The position numbers were made by a program, and so were the translations under genes. Positions 17,988-26,922 of a stretch of DNA of 64,000 bases are shown piece after piece; position 1 is the first letter of the stretch; every line of letters begins with the position of its first letter. The stretch is from Haloactinopolyspora alba (lineage in GTDB: Bacteria; Actinomycetota; Actinomycetes; Jiangellales; Jiangellaceae). The DNA is taken from positions 186,001 to 250,000 of the forward strand of contig NZ_PYGE01000006.1 in assembly GCF_003014555.1 (NCBI RefSeq), written 5' to 3'. The notes under the pieces are model-generated. The model searched no databases. It saw nothing but the letters and a program-made list of their open reading frames with translations, and was not told the DNA's origin.

Positions 17988-18467
17988 TCAACGCCGCTCC
18001 TGCTGCTGCTTGCACGTCATGCACAGGGTGGCCCGTGGGAAGGCCTGCAACCGCGCCTTGCCGATCGGGTTGCCGCAGCTCTCGCAGACGCCGTACGTGC
18101 CGTTCTCGATACGCGTCAGCGCCCGCTCGGTCTGGGTGAGCATCTCGCGATGGCTCGCCGCCAGCGACATCTCGTGCTCGCGTTCGAACGTCTTCGATCC
18201 GGTGTCGGCCTGGTCCTCGCCTCCGGTGTCGCCGCTGCGCAGCAGGTCGGCGATGTCCGCCTCGGCCTCCTCGATCTCTTCGCGCAGCCGGCCGGACTCG
18301 GTGGCGAGCACCTGCTGGACCTCGGTCAGTTCGTCAGCCGTCCAGGGATCCTCGTCCTCGCGCACGACCAACGCGGACGCGACAGCCTCCGTGGCTTCCG
18401 GCCGCTCGTCATCAGCCACTGTGTCCACCTTCGTCTCCGCTGTCTGCCCCGTCGCCCGTTTCGCCAT
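17988..18467 (-). CDS. DksA/TraR C4 zinc-finger protein
   Basis: A 159-residue protein with an acidic N-terminus, a helical hairpin (about 50-115) and a C-terminal zinc finger CESCGNPI...CMTCK. Such proteins insert a coiled coil into the RNA polymerase secondary channel, but many actinobacterial members have unproven roles. The tip residues differ from E. coli DksA. ATG at 18467 is used rather than an upstream TTG, which would leave the AGGGGGA only one base away. A promoter with TTGAAG and TATCCT lies upstream and overlaps the end of the DUF167 gene. Confidence 0.88.
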   Translation of the reverse strand: MAKRATGQTAETKVDTVADDERPEATEAVASALVVREDEDPWTADELTEVQQVLATESGRLREEIEEAEADIADLLRSGDTGGEDQADTGSKTFEREHEMSLAASHREMLTQTERALTRIENGTYGVCESCGNPIGKARLQAFPRATLCMTCKQQQERR

Positions 18468-18524
18468 GGTGCTCAATCCCCCTGTTCCGGCCGGCTCCGC
18501 CCTACTAAAGAGCCAGGTGCCGTG

Positions 18525-18553
18525 AGGATAGATCGTGCGGCTGCGCGCTTCAA
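18525..18553 (-). promoter_or_regulatory. promoter of the DksA/TraR gene
   Basis: TTGAAG (18548-18553) and TATCCT (18525-18530) are exactly 17 bases apart on the minus strand, about 57 bases upstream of the ATG. The -35 overlaps the stop of the DUF167 gene. Confidence 0.6.
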
Positions 18554-18813
18554 TCTCCGGGCTCCATCAATTCCGTCACACGGGCCGAGTACACGTCGGG
18601 GACCTGGACGATCTTCGTTCGGCTGTTCGACCCGGTGAGCAAGATCACTTCACGGCGGCGGCAGCCCACGGCGCCGGCCAGCGCATCCAGCGCCGCCCGC
18701 GTCGCCTGGCCGTCGACAGCCCGCGGCGAGACCGCGACCACCAGGGCCTCACCGTAGCGCCCGCCGACCCGCGGACGGGCGGACCCCGGCTTGACCCTGA
18801 TCGTCACGCGCAT
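18550..18813 (-). CDS. DUF167 / YggU family protein
   Basis: An 87-residue protein that matches the YggU/DUF167 pattern: MRVTIRVKPGSARPRVGG, then GEALVVAVSPRAVDGQATRA and a C-terminal basic strand GSNSRTKIVQV. Function in bacteria is not known; members are small alpha/beta proteins. It is divergent from the ileS T-box leader and its 3' end overlaps the promoter of the DksA/TraR gene. Confidence 0.88.
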   Translation of the reverse strand: MRVTIRVKPGSARPRVGGRYGEALVVAVSPRAVDGQATRAALDALAGAVGCRRREVILLTGSNSRTKIVQVPDVYSARVTELMEPGD

Positions 18814-18869
18814 CGCCCCAGCTTGACACGGTCGCGGAAATCCGGGCGACCGCTCCTGCCGGTCGTGCG

Positions 18870-18875
18870 TACACT
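18870..18875 (+). promoter_or_regulatory. -10 element of the ileS leader transcript
   Basis: TACACT stands about 20 bases before the first stem I bases of the T-box; the -35 is weak. Confidence 0.5.
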
Positions 18876-18884
18876 GGTCGTCTG

Positions 18885-19175
18885 CGAGCAGGCGTCGATG
18901 GGACGAGTAGCCCGTGTGACGGTCACAGCGAGCCGGGGACGGTGTGAGCCCGGTGACACGAGCACGAGTGAAGATCACCCCGGAGCCGCCGGAAGAAAGG
19001 CACCGCCACGGCGGGCCGACTAGACCCGGCCGCAGTGAACGAAGCGGACCACGCGGGTTCCACCGGCGTGGTCAAGGAGGGTGGTACCGCGGGCCCCACC
19101 CGTCCCTCCGTCGAGCACGACCGTGTCCGGCAGCGCCGTTGCCGGTTCCGGGACACACGACGGAGGACACCAGAG
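18885..19175 (+). promoter_or_regulatory. ileS T-box riboswitch, translational type
   Basis: The leader holds the hallmarks of a T-box. A stem I begins near GGACGAGTAG (18901), the specifier codon ATC for isoleucine lies at 18974-18976 in GAAGATCACC, and the T-box core GGTGGTACCGCGGG lies at 19080-19093, whose TGGT can pair with the ACCA end of uncharged tRNA-Ile. CCTCCGTCG (19105-19113) is the exact complement of CGACGGAGG (19158-19166), which holds the ileS ribosome site. So low Ile charging should free the site and raise IleS translation. No T-rich terminator is seen. Confidence 0.92.
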
Positions 19176-22100
19176 ATGGACGACACCGCGGCGCAGACGC
19201 CACAGGGCACCTACCGGCCGCTACCGGCCCAGGTCGACCTGCCGGCCATGGAACACGACGTCCTCGCCTTCTGGCGGGACAACGACGTGTTCGCCCGGAC
19301 GCTGAAGAGCAGCGAGGGCAACCCGCAGTGGACGTTCTACGAAGGCCCGCCGACGGCCAACGGGATGCCCGGCACGCACCACATCGAGTCGCGGGTGTTC
19401 AAGGACGTCTTCCCCCGCTACCGGACGATGAAGGGGTACCACGTCCCGCGCATCGCCGGGTGGGACTGCCACGGCCTGCCGGTCGAGATCACCGTCGAGA
19501 AGGAGCTCGGCTTCAACGGCAAGGACGACATCGAGGCCTACGGGGTCGCGGAGTTCAACGCCCGGTGCCGTGAGTCGGTGCTGCGCCACGTCGACGCGTT
19601 CGAAGAGCTGACCACGCGGATGGGCCACTGGGTCGACATGCCGCAGGCGTACCGGACCATGGACTCCTCGTACGTGCAGAGCGTCTGGTGGTCGCTGAAG
19701 CAGATCTTCGACAACGACCTCCTGGTCGAGGACCACCGGGTGGCGCCGTACTGCCCGCGCTGCGGCACCGGGCTGTCCTCGCACGAGCTCGCGCAGGGCT
19801 ACGAGACCGTCGTCGACCCGTCCGTGTACGTGCGACTGCCACTGACGTCCGGCCCGCTGGCCGGGCAGGCGGCGCTGCTGGTGTGGACGACGACGCCGTG
19901 GACGCTGGTGTCCAACACCGCCGTGGCCGTGCACCCCGACGTCACCTACGTGGTGGCCACCAGGGACCTTCCGGCTGCATCGGAGGAGGGTGCTGCTTCG
20001 GACGGCGGCGCCGAGACCCTCGTCGTCGCCGAGCCCCTGTTCGACGCCGTGCTGGGTGAGGGCTGGACGGTCACCAGCCGCTTCCGCGGCGGCGAGATGG
20101 AACACTGGTCCTACCAGCGGCCCTTCGAGCTGGTCGAGCTGCCAGCCGGCGAGCAGCAGGCGAACATCGTCGTCGTCGACGAGTACGTCACGACCGAGGA
20201 CGGCACCGGTCTCGTCCACCAGGCGCCGGCGTTCGGCGCCGACGACCTGCGGGTCTGCAAGCGCTACGGACTGCCGGTGGTCAACCCGGTCCGCGCCGAC
20301 GGCACCTTCGCCGACGACGTCGCGCTGGTGGGAGGGCAGTTCTTCAAGCACGCCGACGCCGACCTCGTCCGCGACCTCGACGAGCGCGGCCGGCTGTTCC
20401 GCCATGCGCCGTACGAGCACGACTACCCGCACTGCTGGCGCTGCCACACGCCGCTGATGTACTACGCGCAGCCGTCCTGGTACATCCGCACCACCCGGAT
20501 CAAGGACGCGCTGCTGCGCGAGAACGAGAAGACGAACTGGTTCCCCGAGACCGTCAAGTGGGGTCGCTACGGCGAGTGGCTGCGCGGCAACGTCGACTGG
20601 GCGCTGTCACGCAACCGGTACTGGGGCACGCCGCTGCCGATCTGGCGCAACGACGAGGACCCGTCGCACCTCGTGTGCGTGGGTTCGCTGGCAGAGCTGG
20701 GCGAGCTGGCCGGACAGGACCTGTCCGAGCTCGACCCGCACCGGCCCTACGTCGACGACGTCACGTTCACGCTGCCGGGCGTCGCCGGCACGTTCCGGCG
20801 CGAACCCTACGTCATCGACGTGTGGTACGACTCCGGCGCGATGCCGTTCGCCCAGTGGGGATACCCGCACGCCCCCGGCAGTGTCGAGGCGTTCCAGCGG
20901 GCGTACCCGGCGCAGTACATCTGCGAGGCGCTGGACCAGACCCGCGGCTGGTTCTACACGCTGATGGCCATCGGGACGCTGGTGTTCGACCGGTCGTCGT
21001 ACGAGAACGTCGTGTGCCTCGGCCTGATCCTCGCCGAGGACGGGCGCCGGATGAGCAAGCACCTGGGCAACATCATCGAGCCGATCCCGCTGATGGACGC
21101 ACACGGCGCCGACGCGGTGCGGTGGTTCATGCTGGCCAGCGGGTCGCCGTGGCTGGCCCGCAGGGTCGGCGACGCGACGTTGTCCGAGGTCGTGCGCAAG
21201 GTGCTGCTGACCTACTGGAACACCGCGTCGTTCCTGTCGCTGTACGGGCGCACCGCCGGATGGACACCGGCGACGCCCGCGCCACCGGTGACTGAGCGCC
21301 CGGTGCTCGACCGCTGGGCGCTCTCGGAGCTGCACCGGCTGGTCGGCGACGTCGACGGTGCGCTCGACCAGTTCGACACGCAGCAGGCCGGCGCCCGGCT
21401 CACCGCGTTCGTCGACGACCTGTCCAACTGGTACGTGCGCCGGTCCCGACGGCGGTTCTGGGACGGCGACCCGGCGGCGTTGGCGACGCTGCACGAGTGC
21501 GTCGAGACGCTCACCCGGCTGATGGCGCCGCTGGTGCCGTTCGTCACCGAGCGGATCTGGCAGGACCTGATCGTCCCGGTCACCCCGGACGCCGCGCAGT
21601 CGGTGCACATGGCGTCGTGGCCGGCCGCGGACCCTTCGCTGGTCGACGACCGCCTCGCCACCGAGGTCGCGCTGACGCGCCGTCTGGTCGAGCTGGGGCG
21701 TGCCGCCCGCGCCGAGTCGAAGGTACGCACCCGGCAGCCGCTGGCCCGGGCCCTGGTCGGCGCCCGCGGCTGGGAGTCGCTGCGCGGCGAGCTGCGCACC
21801 GAACTGGCCGACGAGCTGAACGTGGTCGAGGTCATGTCCGTGGCCGAGAGCGGAGCCGGCGAGGAGCGGCTGGTGGACGTCGCCGCGAAGGCGAACTTCC
21901 GGTCCCTCGGCAAGCGCTTCGCCAAGGACACGCCCACGGTCGCCGCCGCCGTCGCCGCCGCTGACGCTGAGGAGCTCGCCGCGGCGCTGAACACCCGCGG
22001 ATCGAGTTCGATCGAGGTCGACGGTCTCGGCGCGGTCGAGCTCGAGCCCGACGACGTCGTCATCACCGAGACGCCGCGTGAGGGCTGGGCGGTGGCCCGT

Positions 22101-22421
22101 GAGGGTGAGACGGTGGCGCTGGACCTGACCCTGACGGACGCGCTCGTGCGTGCGGGGCTGGTCCGGGAGGCCGTGCGCCTGGTCCAGGATGCCCGCAAGG
22201 CGTCCGGGTTCGACGTCACCGACCGGATCGAGATCGCCTGGGAGGCCGACGAGCCGATGGCGGCGGCGCTGCGCGAGCACTGTGAGCTGCTGGCCGACGA
22301 GGTCCTCGCGGCCGCCGTACACGAATCGCTGGACGCCCTGCCGGACGAGACCGACCGCACGGACGCCGACCTCGGACTGACCTTCCGCGTCCGCCGCCTC
22401 ACCCCCGCTGCCGGAGAATGA
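19176..22421 (+). CDS. ileS: isoleucyl-tRNA synthetase
   Basis: A 1081-residue class I synthetase that charges tRNA-Ile. The HIGH-type motif reads GMPGTHHIE (about 63-71), WDCHGLPVE follows, the editing domain has TTPWTLVSN, and the KMSKS-type motif is RRMSKHLGN (about 625). The GTHH form and large size fit the eukaryote-like IleS group usual in actinobacteria, which is generally mupirocin-tolerant. The ATG at 19176 follows CGGAGG by 9 bases; that site is caught by the T-box leader. An in-frame open stretch upstream to 19035 runs through the T-box and is not coding. Confidence 0.97.
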   Translation: MDDTAAQTPQGTYRPLPAQVDLPAMEHDVLAFWRDNDVFARTLKSSEGNPQWTFYEGPPTANGMPGTHHIESRVFKDVFPRYRTMKGYHVPRIAGWDCHGLPVEITVEKELGFNGKDDIEAYGVAEFNARCRESVLRHVDAFEELTTRMGHWVDMPQAYRTMDSSYVQSVWWSLKQIFDNDLLVEDHRVAPYCPRCGTGLSSHELAQGYETVVDPSVYVRLPLTSGPLAGQAALLVWTTTPWTLVSNTAVAVHPDVTYVVATRDLPAASEEGAASDGGAETLVVAEPLFDAVLGEGWTVTSRFRGGEMEHWSYQRPFELVELPAGEQQANIVVVDEYVTTEDGTGLVHQAPAFGADDLRVCKRYGLPVVNPVRADGTFADDVALVGGQFFKHADADLVRDLDERGRLFRHAPYEHDYPHCWRCHTPLMYYAQPSWYIRTTRIKDALLRENEKTNWFPETVKWGRYGEWLRGNVDWALSRNRYWGTPLPIWRNDEDPSHLVCVGSLAELGELAGQDLSELDPHRPYVDDVTFTLPGVAGTFRREPYVIDVWYDSGAMPFAQWGYPHAPGSVEAFQRAYPAQYICEALDQTRGWFYTLMAIGTLVFDRSSYENVVCLGLILAEDGRRMSKHLGNIIEPIPLMDAHGADAVRWFMLASGSPWLARRVGDATLSEVVRKVLLTYWNTASFLSLYGRTAGWTPATPAPPVTERPVLDRWALSELHRLVGDVDGALDQFDTQQAGARLTAFVDDLSNWYVRRSRRRFWDGDPAALATLHECVETLTRLMAPLVPFVTERIWQDLIVPVTPDAAQSVHMASWPAADPSLVDDRLATEVALTRRLVELGRAARAESKVRTRQPLARALVGARGWESLRGELRTELADELNVVEVMSVAESGAGEERLVDVAAKANFRSLGKRFAKDTPTVAAAVAAADAEELAAALNTRGSSSIEVDGLGAVELEPDDVVITETPREGWAVAREGETVALDLTLTDALVRAGLVREAVRLVQDARKASGFDVTDRIEIAWEADEPMAAALREHCELLADEVLAAAVHESLDALPDETDRTDADLGLTFRVRRLTPAAGE

Positions 22422-22472
22422 TCATGTTGTCAGATGGCATGTATGGAATTACATGCGGAACGTGATCATTCC
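22414..22472. repeat. palindromic element A beside the ileS stop
   Basis: A long imperfect palindrome starting on the ileS stop codon: GAATGATCATG at the left, GCATGTATGGAATTACATGC in the middle (22437-22456), and CGTGATCATTCC at the right (22461-22472). The right half is close to the elements at 50864-50942 and 60031-60109. Confidence 0.75.
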
Positions 22473-22487
22473 CAACGCCGCCCGTGG

Positions 22488-22518
22488 GCACGGGGGTGTC
22501 GTGAGGACGCCCCCGTGC
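22488..22518. terminator. bidirectional terminator between ileS and divIVA
   Basis: GCACGGGGGTGTC-GTGAG-GACGCCCCCGTGC forms a 13-bp stem with one G-T pair. CCCAACGC and GCGTTGGG outside it extend the stem with a few mismatches (from about 22471 to 22541). Confidence 0.85.
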
Positions 22519-22570
22519 CGCTGTCCGGGCCGCGTTGGGCGGCTGACGCCGCTTCGGGCGACAGACCGTG

Positions 22571-23491
22571 TCAGTGCTGCTCGTCGTCGAGGAGGCTGGC
22601 CACCGACCGCAACGAGCCGGACTGCTGCGCCGCCGAGTTGCCGGAGCCTTGCCCGCCGGTGTTCTGCCCGCCGGACTGGGTCGCCTGGCCACCCGACGCG
22701 GCCGCAGCGGCCTGGCCACCGCCACCCGACTGTGTGTCGGTGCCCGCCTGACCTCCGCTTCCTGCGGGCTCGGCGGGTAGCTGACCCGTGCCGGCGTCGC
22801 CGGTCTCGGCTTCGTCGACCCCACCGGTCTCGAGCTTGCGCAGCTCACGCTCCAGGTACGACTTGAGCCTGCTGCGGTACTCGCGCTCGAAGGCCCGCAG
22901 CGTCTCGAGCTCACGCTCGAGGTCGGCGCGGTCGGACTCGAGCTTGCCGAACACTTGCGTGCGGCGCTGCTGGACCTCTTGCTCGATCGACTCGGCACGC
23001 TGACGCGCGTCCTGTTCGATCTTCGCGGCCTTCGCCTTGGTCTCCGAGTCGAGCTTCTCCGAGCGGGACTTCGCCTCGCTCATCAGACGGTCGGCCTCGG
23101 ACTTGGCGTCGGCGACGAGCTCGTCAGCGGTCTTCTGCGCGAGCGCGAGCACCTTGGCGGCCGCATCGCTCGGCTGGCCACCGGACCCCTGGGCCGCGGC
23201 GCCTGTGCCGGACGTGCTGGCTGCCGGGGTCGAGGCCGACGGCGGAGCCTGAGGCGACGAGGGAGCCTCGGGCTGGCGCTGAGCCTGCCCCGGCTCGGCA
23301 GAGGCGGCAACGCCGCCGCCGCGAGTCACGGCGCCGAGCTTGTCGCGCAGCTCGTCGTTCTCGCGCTGCATACGCGCGAGCTCGGCCTCGACCTCGTCCA
23401 GGAACTCGTCGACCTCCTGCATGTCGTAACCCTCGCGCAGGCGGACCGTCGTGAACTCCTTGTTCTGGACGTCCTCGGGCGTCAGTGGCAT
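22571..23491 (-). CDS. divIVA: DivIVA-domain polar growth protein (Wag31-like)
   Basis: A 306-residue coiled-coil scaffold that recruits the polar cell-wall machinery in actinobacteria. The N-terminal lipid-binding DivIVA motif is clear: LTPEDVQNKEFTTVRLREGY, then DMQEVDEFLDEVEAELARM. A Pro/Ser/Gln-rich linker (about 60-110), a second long coiled coil (about 110-220) and a low-complexity Gly/Gln tail follow. It lies downstream of yggT in the division cluster, as in Streptomyces and Mycobacterium, and ends against the ileS terminator. Confidence 0.95.
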   Translation of the reverse strand: MPLTPEDVQNKEFTTVRLREGYDMQEVDEFLDEVEAELARMQRENDELRDKLGAVTRGGGVAASAEPGQAQRQPEAPSSPQAPPSASTPAASTSGTGAAAQGSGGQPSDAAAKVLALAQKTADELVADAKSEADRLMSEAKSRSEKLDSETKAKAAKIEQDARQRAESIEQEVQQRRTQVFGKLESDRADLERELETLRAFEREYRSRLKSYLERELRKLETGGVDEAETGDAGTGQLPAEPAGSGGQAGTDTQSGGGGQAAAAASGGQATQSGGQNTGGQGSGNSAAQQSGSLRSVASLLDDEQH

Positions 23492-23537
23492 AGCGTCACC
23501 TCGGATGTGAGCATTGGCAGAATGTCACCGTACCGCG

Positions 23538-23825
23538 TCATCCTAGGGATCCGACAATCGCAAGTGCGATTTGGACCAGAATGATCAGCACGATGAACGC
23601 CAGGTCAAGGGCGATCGATCCGATCCGCAGCGGCGGAATGACGCGGCGGATCGCCCGCAATGGGGGGTCGGTCACCGTGTACATGGCCTCCAGAACGACC
23701 AGCAGCAGCCCTTTCGGCTGCCACTCTCGAGCGAAGACCTGGATCCAGTCGGCTACGAGCCGGATCAGCAGGGCGATGAAGAACAGCCACAGCGCCGCGG
23801 ACAGGACCTGACTTACAACCGACAC
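23538..23825 (-). CDS. YggT-family membrane protein
   Basis: A 95-residue protein with two membrane segments (about 8-28 and 68-92) flanking a loop with the family motif TDPPLRAIRRVIPPLRIG. YggT/CcmB-like proteins are linked with division and cell-shape genes but lack a defined activity. It lies between sepF and divIVA in the conserved order. Confidence 0.92.
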   Translation of the reverse strand: MSVVSQVLSAALWLFFIALLIRLVADWIQVFAREWQPKGLLLVVLEAMYTVTDPPLRAIRRVIPPLRIGSIALDLAFIVLIILVQIALAIVGSLG

Positions 23826-23921
23826 AACACCTGAACCTACCTGACGACGTGCGCTGGTGCCGACATCGGCTCCGGCGCGCCGCCCTCGACGGGGACGACA
23901 ACTCGGTCAGCATGACACGCG

Positions 23922-24455
23922 TCAGCTCTGGTTGAAGAACGCGCCACCTGCGATGCGTTCCTTGTCCTGAGCGGTCACCTGCACGTCCGCCGGCGTGAGC
24001 AAGAACACCTTCGCGGTGATCCTGTCGATGCTCCCGTGCAGGCCGAAGATCAGGCCGGCGGCGAAGTCGACGAGCCGCTTGGCGTCGACATCGTCCATCT
24101 CGGAGAGATTCATGATGACGGGGATGCCGTCGCGGAAATGCTCGCCGAGCTTGCGCGCGTCGTTGTACGTGCGCGGATGCAGCGTGGTGATCCGCGCCTC
24201 GCGGTTGGCGGCCTGGCGGCGCACGGCACTCACCGGGCGCCGCGCGTCCAACGACGCCACCGTGGCCGTCTGCTCGCGCTCCCGGCGTTCGGGCTGTCGA
24301 GGCTCGAACTCCTCGACTTCGTCTCGCGCATCGTCCTCGAACCCCTCGGCGTAGCCGTCGTCGTCGATCTCGTACTCGTCGTCATAGTCTTCGAAGCGGT
24401 CTCGGTCCTCCACGAGGCCGAGGTAGACCGCAACCTTGCGCATTGCGCCGGCCAT
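23922..24455 (-). CDS. sepF: cell division protein SepF
   Basis: A 177-residue FtsZ anchor. The N-terminal MRKVAVYLGLVED is the membrane-binding helix; an acidic linker (about 20-65) leads to the SepF globular domain with LHPRTYNDARKLGEHFR, VIMNLSEMDDVDAKRLVDFAAGL and VFLLTPADV. In actinobacteria, which lack FtsA and ZipA, SepF is the main FtsZ membrane tether. GGAGG stands 11 bases before the ATG. A terminator after pgeF (24543-24572) suggests that sepF has its own promoter. Confidence 0.96.
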   Translation of the reverse strand: MAGAMRKVAVYLGLVEDRDRFEDYDDEYEIDDDGYAEGFEDDARDEVEEFEPRQPERREREQTATVASLDARRPVSAVRRQAANREARITTLHPRTYNDARKLGEHFRDGIPVIMNLSEMDDVDAKRLVDFAAGLIFGLHGSIDRITAKVFLLTPADVQVTAQDKERIAGGAFFNQS

Positions 24456-24542
24456 GCTCTATGTATCCTCCGCACTAGTGGTGGACGGTCCCCTGTTGCC
24501 TTCAGACACTAGACCCGCCGCTGAACCGAACCAGGCATTTTC

Positions 24543-24572
24543 CTGCTGCGACACGCCCGTGTGTCGCAGCAG
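24543..24572 (-). terminator. terminator after pgeF
   Basis: CTGCTGCGACAC-GCCCGT-GTGTCGCAGCAG is a perfect 12-bp stem with a 6-base loop, 10 bases past the pgeF stop. It separates ftsZ-pgeF from sepF, where yggS is usually found in actinobacteria. Confidence 0.85.
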
Positions 24573-24581
24573 CCACACCCG

Positions 24582-25304
24582 TCACACCTGACAAACCCAT
24601 GCGAGTCCGGCAAGCCGACCGGTGACCCCGTCGCGGCGGTACGAGAACGAGCGTGCGTCCTCGACGGTGCACGTGCCGACGTCCGCGACGTCGGCACCGG
24701 TCGCACGCAGTTGCGCGAGCACGCCGGCCGGCAGATCCAACGCCGGCGTCGCGTCCCGGGTCTGCGACCACGCCTCGGGGACCTCGGCGGCGACCTCGTC
24801 GCGCAACTGCTCGGGAACCTCGTAACAGCGGCCGCACACGGCCGGACCGATCCTGGCGACGAGCTTGCGCGCCCCGCACTCGCGCATGGCCCGCACGACG
24901 GCGGGCACCACCCCGGCGGCCAGGCCCTGCCGGCCCGCATGCGCCACGGCGGCCACGCCGGCGTCCGGGTCCGCGAGCAGCACCGGGACACAGTCGGCCA
25001 CCAGAACGGCCAGCGCCCGCCCCGGGACGGTGGTCACCATGGCGTCGACGGCCGGAGCCTCGTCCGGCCACGGGCCGTCCACGACGGCAACGTCCGCGCC
25101 GTGCACCTGGTTCATGTACGACACGTCGTCCACGCCGAGCCCTGCGGCAGCGGTCAGCAGGCGACGGTTCTCGCGGACGGCCCGGGGATCGTCGCCGACG
25201 TGACCGCCCAGGTTCAGCTCGTCGTACGGTGGGGCGCTGACGCCACCGAGGCGATCGGTGAACGCGAACCGCACCGGCCCCAGGTCGAGTTCGTGCCTGA
25301 GCAC
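24582..25304 (-). CDS. pgeF: YfiH/YlmD-family purine nucleoside phosphorylase or peptidoglycan-editing factor
   Basis: A 240-residue member of the multicopper-oxidase-like YfiH family. The copper/zinc ligands are in NQVHG, VADCVPVLL and AHAGRQG. E. coli YfiH (PgeF) corrects UDP-MurNAc-Ser peptides, and other members are purine nucleoside phosphorylases; which applies here is unknown. The gene begins at GTG 25304, 10 bases past the ftsZ stop, the usual actinobacterial order. A terminator follows it. Confidence 0.9.
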   Translation of the reverse strand: MLRHELDLGPVRFAFTDRLGGVSAPPYDELNLGGHVGDDPRAVRENRRLLTAAAGLGVDDVSYMNQVHGADVAVVDGPWPDEAPAVDAMVTTVPGRALAVLVADCVPVLLADPDAGVAAVAHAGRQGLAAGVVPAVVRAMRECGARKLVARIGPAVCGRCYEVPEQLRDEVAAEVPEAWSQTRDATPALDLPAGVLAQLRATGADVADVGTCTVEDARSFSYRRDGVTGRLAGLAWVCQV

Positions 25305-25314
25305 GCTGTCGACG

Positions 25315-26514
25315 CTACTTCAGGAAGTCGGGTACATCGAGTTCGTCACCCGGACCCGACGGCACGATGCGGCGCTGTTCCCGCGGCGGGGACGGCGGGG
25401 CGGGCGCATCGCCTGCCCCGTCACCGGCCGGGGCCGCCTCGCCCGGCGTGTCGGCGGACTCGGGGGCCTCACCGGACTCCCCCGCCGTGCCGACGGACCC
25501 GATGGCGCCGGCCGCAGCCGGGCCGCCCTCGGCCTTGCGGACGGATCCGAGGTCGCGGCGGGTCGGCAGGCCGCCGTCGAAACCGGCGGCGATGACCGTC
25601 ACCCGGACCTCGTCACCGAGAGCGTCGTCGATGACCGCGCCGAAGATGATGTTCGCCTCGTCGTGCGCCGCCTGCGCCACCAGGTTGGCGGCCTCGTTGA
25701 TCTCGAAAAGGCCGAGGTCGGACCCGCCGGACACGGACAACAGGACGCCGTGGGCGCCGTCGATGGACGCCTCGAGCAACGGCGACGATATCGCCATCTC
25801 GGCGGCCGCGACGGCGCGATCCTCCCCTCGCGCGGAACCTATGCCCATCAGCGCCGACCCGGCGTTGCTCATGACCGACTTGACGTCGGCGAAGTCGAGG
25901 TTGATCAGTCCGGGGGTGGTGATCAGGTCGGTGATGCCCTGGACACCGGACAGCAGCACCTGGTCGGCGCTCTTGAACGCGTCGAGCACGCTGACCTGGC
26001 GGTCGCTGATGGACAGCAGCCGGTCGTTGGGGATGACGATGAGGGTGTCGACCTCTTCGCGCAGCGCCTCGATGCCGGCCTCGGCCTGCATCGCGCGCCG
26101 ACGCCCCTCGAACATGAACGGCCGGGTCACGACGCCGATGGTGAGAGCACCGAGCGAGCGGGCGATCCGCGCGACCACGGGTGCCCCGCCGGTGCCGGTG
26201 CCGCCGCCCTCGCCGGCGGTGACGAAGACCATGTCGGCCCCTTTCAGGACCTCCTCGATCTCTTCCGCGTGGTCTTCGGCGGCGGTGCGGCCCACGTCCG
26301 GGTTCGCACCGGCCCCCAGGCCCCGCGTGGCGTCGCGGCCGACGTCGAGCTTGACGTCCGCGTCGCTCATCAACAGTGCCTGGGCATCCGTGTTGATCGC
26401 GATGAACTCGACGCCTTTGAGTCCGACTTCGATCATGCGGTTGACCGCGTTGACGCCGCCGCCGCCGATGCCGACGACCTTGATCACCGCTAGGTAGTTC
26501 TGCGGGGCAGTCAC
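25315..26514 (-). CDS. ftsZ: cell division GTPase FtsZ
   Basis: The tubulin-like Z-ring protein, 399 residues. It begins [20 protein letters not shown] and has the tubulin signature [13 protein letters not shown] (about 103-115), NTDAQAL and [16 protein letters not shown] Pro/Ala/Glu-rich linker (about 310-380) leads to the C-terminal peptide ELDVPDFLK, which binds SepF. The GTG at 26514 is chosen since GAGAGG lies 9 bases upstream and homologues start at this residue; an upstream in-frame TTG is less likely. It is preceded by an unusual 408-base AT-containing region. Confidence 0.98.
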   Translation of the reverse strand: MTAPQNYLAVIKVVGIGGGGVNAVNRMIEVGLKGVEFIAINTDAQALLMSDADVKLDVGRDATRGLGAGANPDVGRTAAEDHAEEIEEVLKGADMVFVTAGEGGGTGTGGAPVVARIARSLGALTIGVVTRPFMFEGRRRAMQAEAGIEALREEVDTLIVIPNDRLLSISDRQVSVLDAFKSADQVLLSGVQGITDLITTPGLINLDFADVKSVMSNAGSALMGIGSARGEDRAVAAAEMAISSPLLEASIDGAHGVLLSVSGGSDLGLFEINEAANLVAQAAHDEANIIFGAVIDDALGDEVRVTVIAAGFDGGLPTRRDLGSVRKAEGGPAAAGAIGSVGTAGESGEAPESADTPGEAAPAGDGAGDAPAPPSPPREQRRIVPSGPGDELDVPDFLK

Positions 26515-26533
26515 GTCACATCGCCTCTCGTTC

Positions 26534-26577
26534 GAGTTCAACTCTCACCCTCAAGTTGAGGTTTATAGTTATGTCAA
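26534..26577 (-). promoter_or_regulatory. ftsZ control region with two palindromes and an AT-rich promoter
   Basis: An AT-rich island in GC-rich DNA. It holds palindromes GAGTTCAACTC (26534-26544) and CCTCAAGTTGAGG (26549-26561), and TATAAA (26562-26567) and TTGACA (26572-26577) on the minus strand. TTGAAC 19 bases before TATAAA could be the -35. The palindromes lie where a regulator would act between the promoter and the GTG at 26514. Confidence 0.5.
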
Positions 26578-26804
26578 CCTGAAGATGTTCAAACGCTAAG
26601 CGCGGCGACCGAGGCGACGACGCAGACACGCCGAACCGTCGCACTTTCGACATCGGACGAAGTACGAGCACGGCGCACCTGCGCGACTGCCGGACTCCGG
26701 TCGACAACGACGGCCCGGGGCGCCAGCGCGCCGCTCACGATATCCCCCGTCCCGCCACTGCGGACCGGCGGGACCGCCCACCCGAAACGCCACACCACGC
26801 CGCG

Positions 26805-26875
26805 GTTGATCGTGGAGTTCTGGGGGTCCAGCGCCTGGATTGTCTGCTTCTCGGACCAAGAGCTCCACGATCAAC
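26805..26875. repeat. long imperfect inverted repeat
   Basis: Arms 26805-26829 and 26853-26875 pair over 23 bases with about two mismatches and two extra bases; the loop is 23 bases. It lies 48 bases past the stop of the DinB-family gene and about 300 bases before ftsZ, so it may end transcription from upstream cell-wall genes. Sequence 26578-26804 shows no gene. Confidence 0.7.
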
Positions 26876-26922
26876 GTGAGCCCAGCGCGCAGGACGCGGC
26901 CGACGGGGCGCCCTCGGGCGGC

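Noticed and set aside
19035-19175. Upstream in-frame extension of ileS
   Set aside because: The stretch is the T-box leader; no ribosome site supports a start there, and the sequestrator pairing would be lost as coding constraint.
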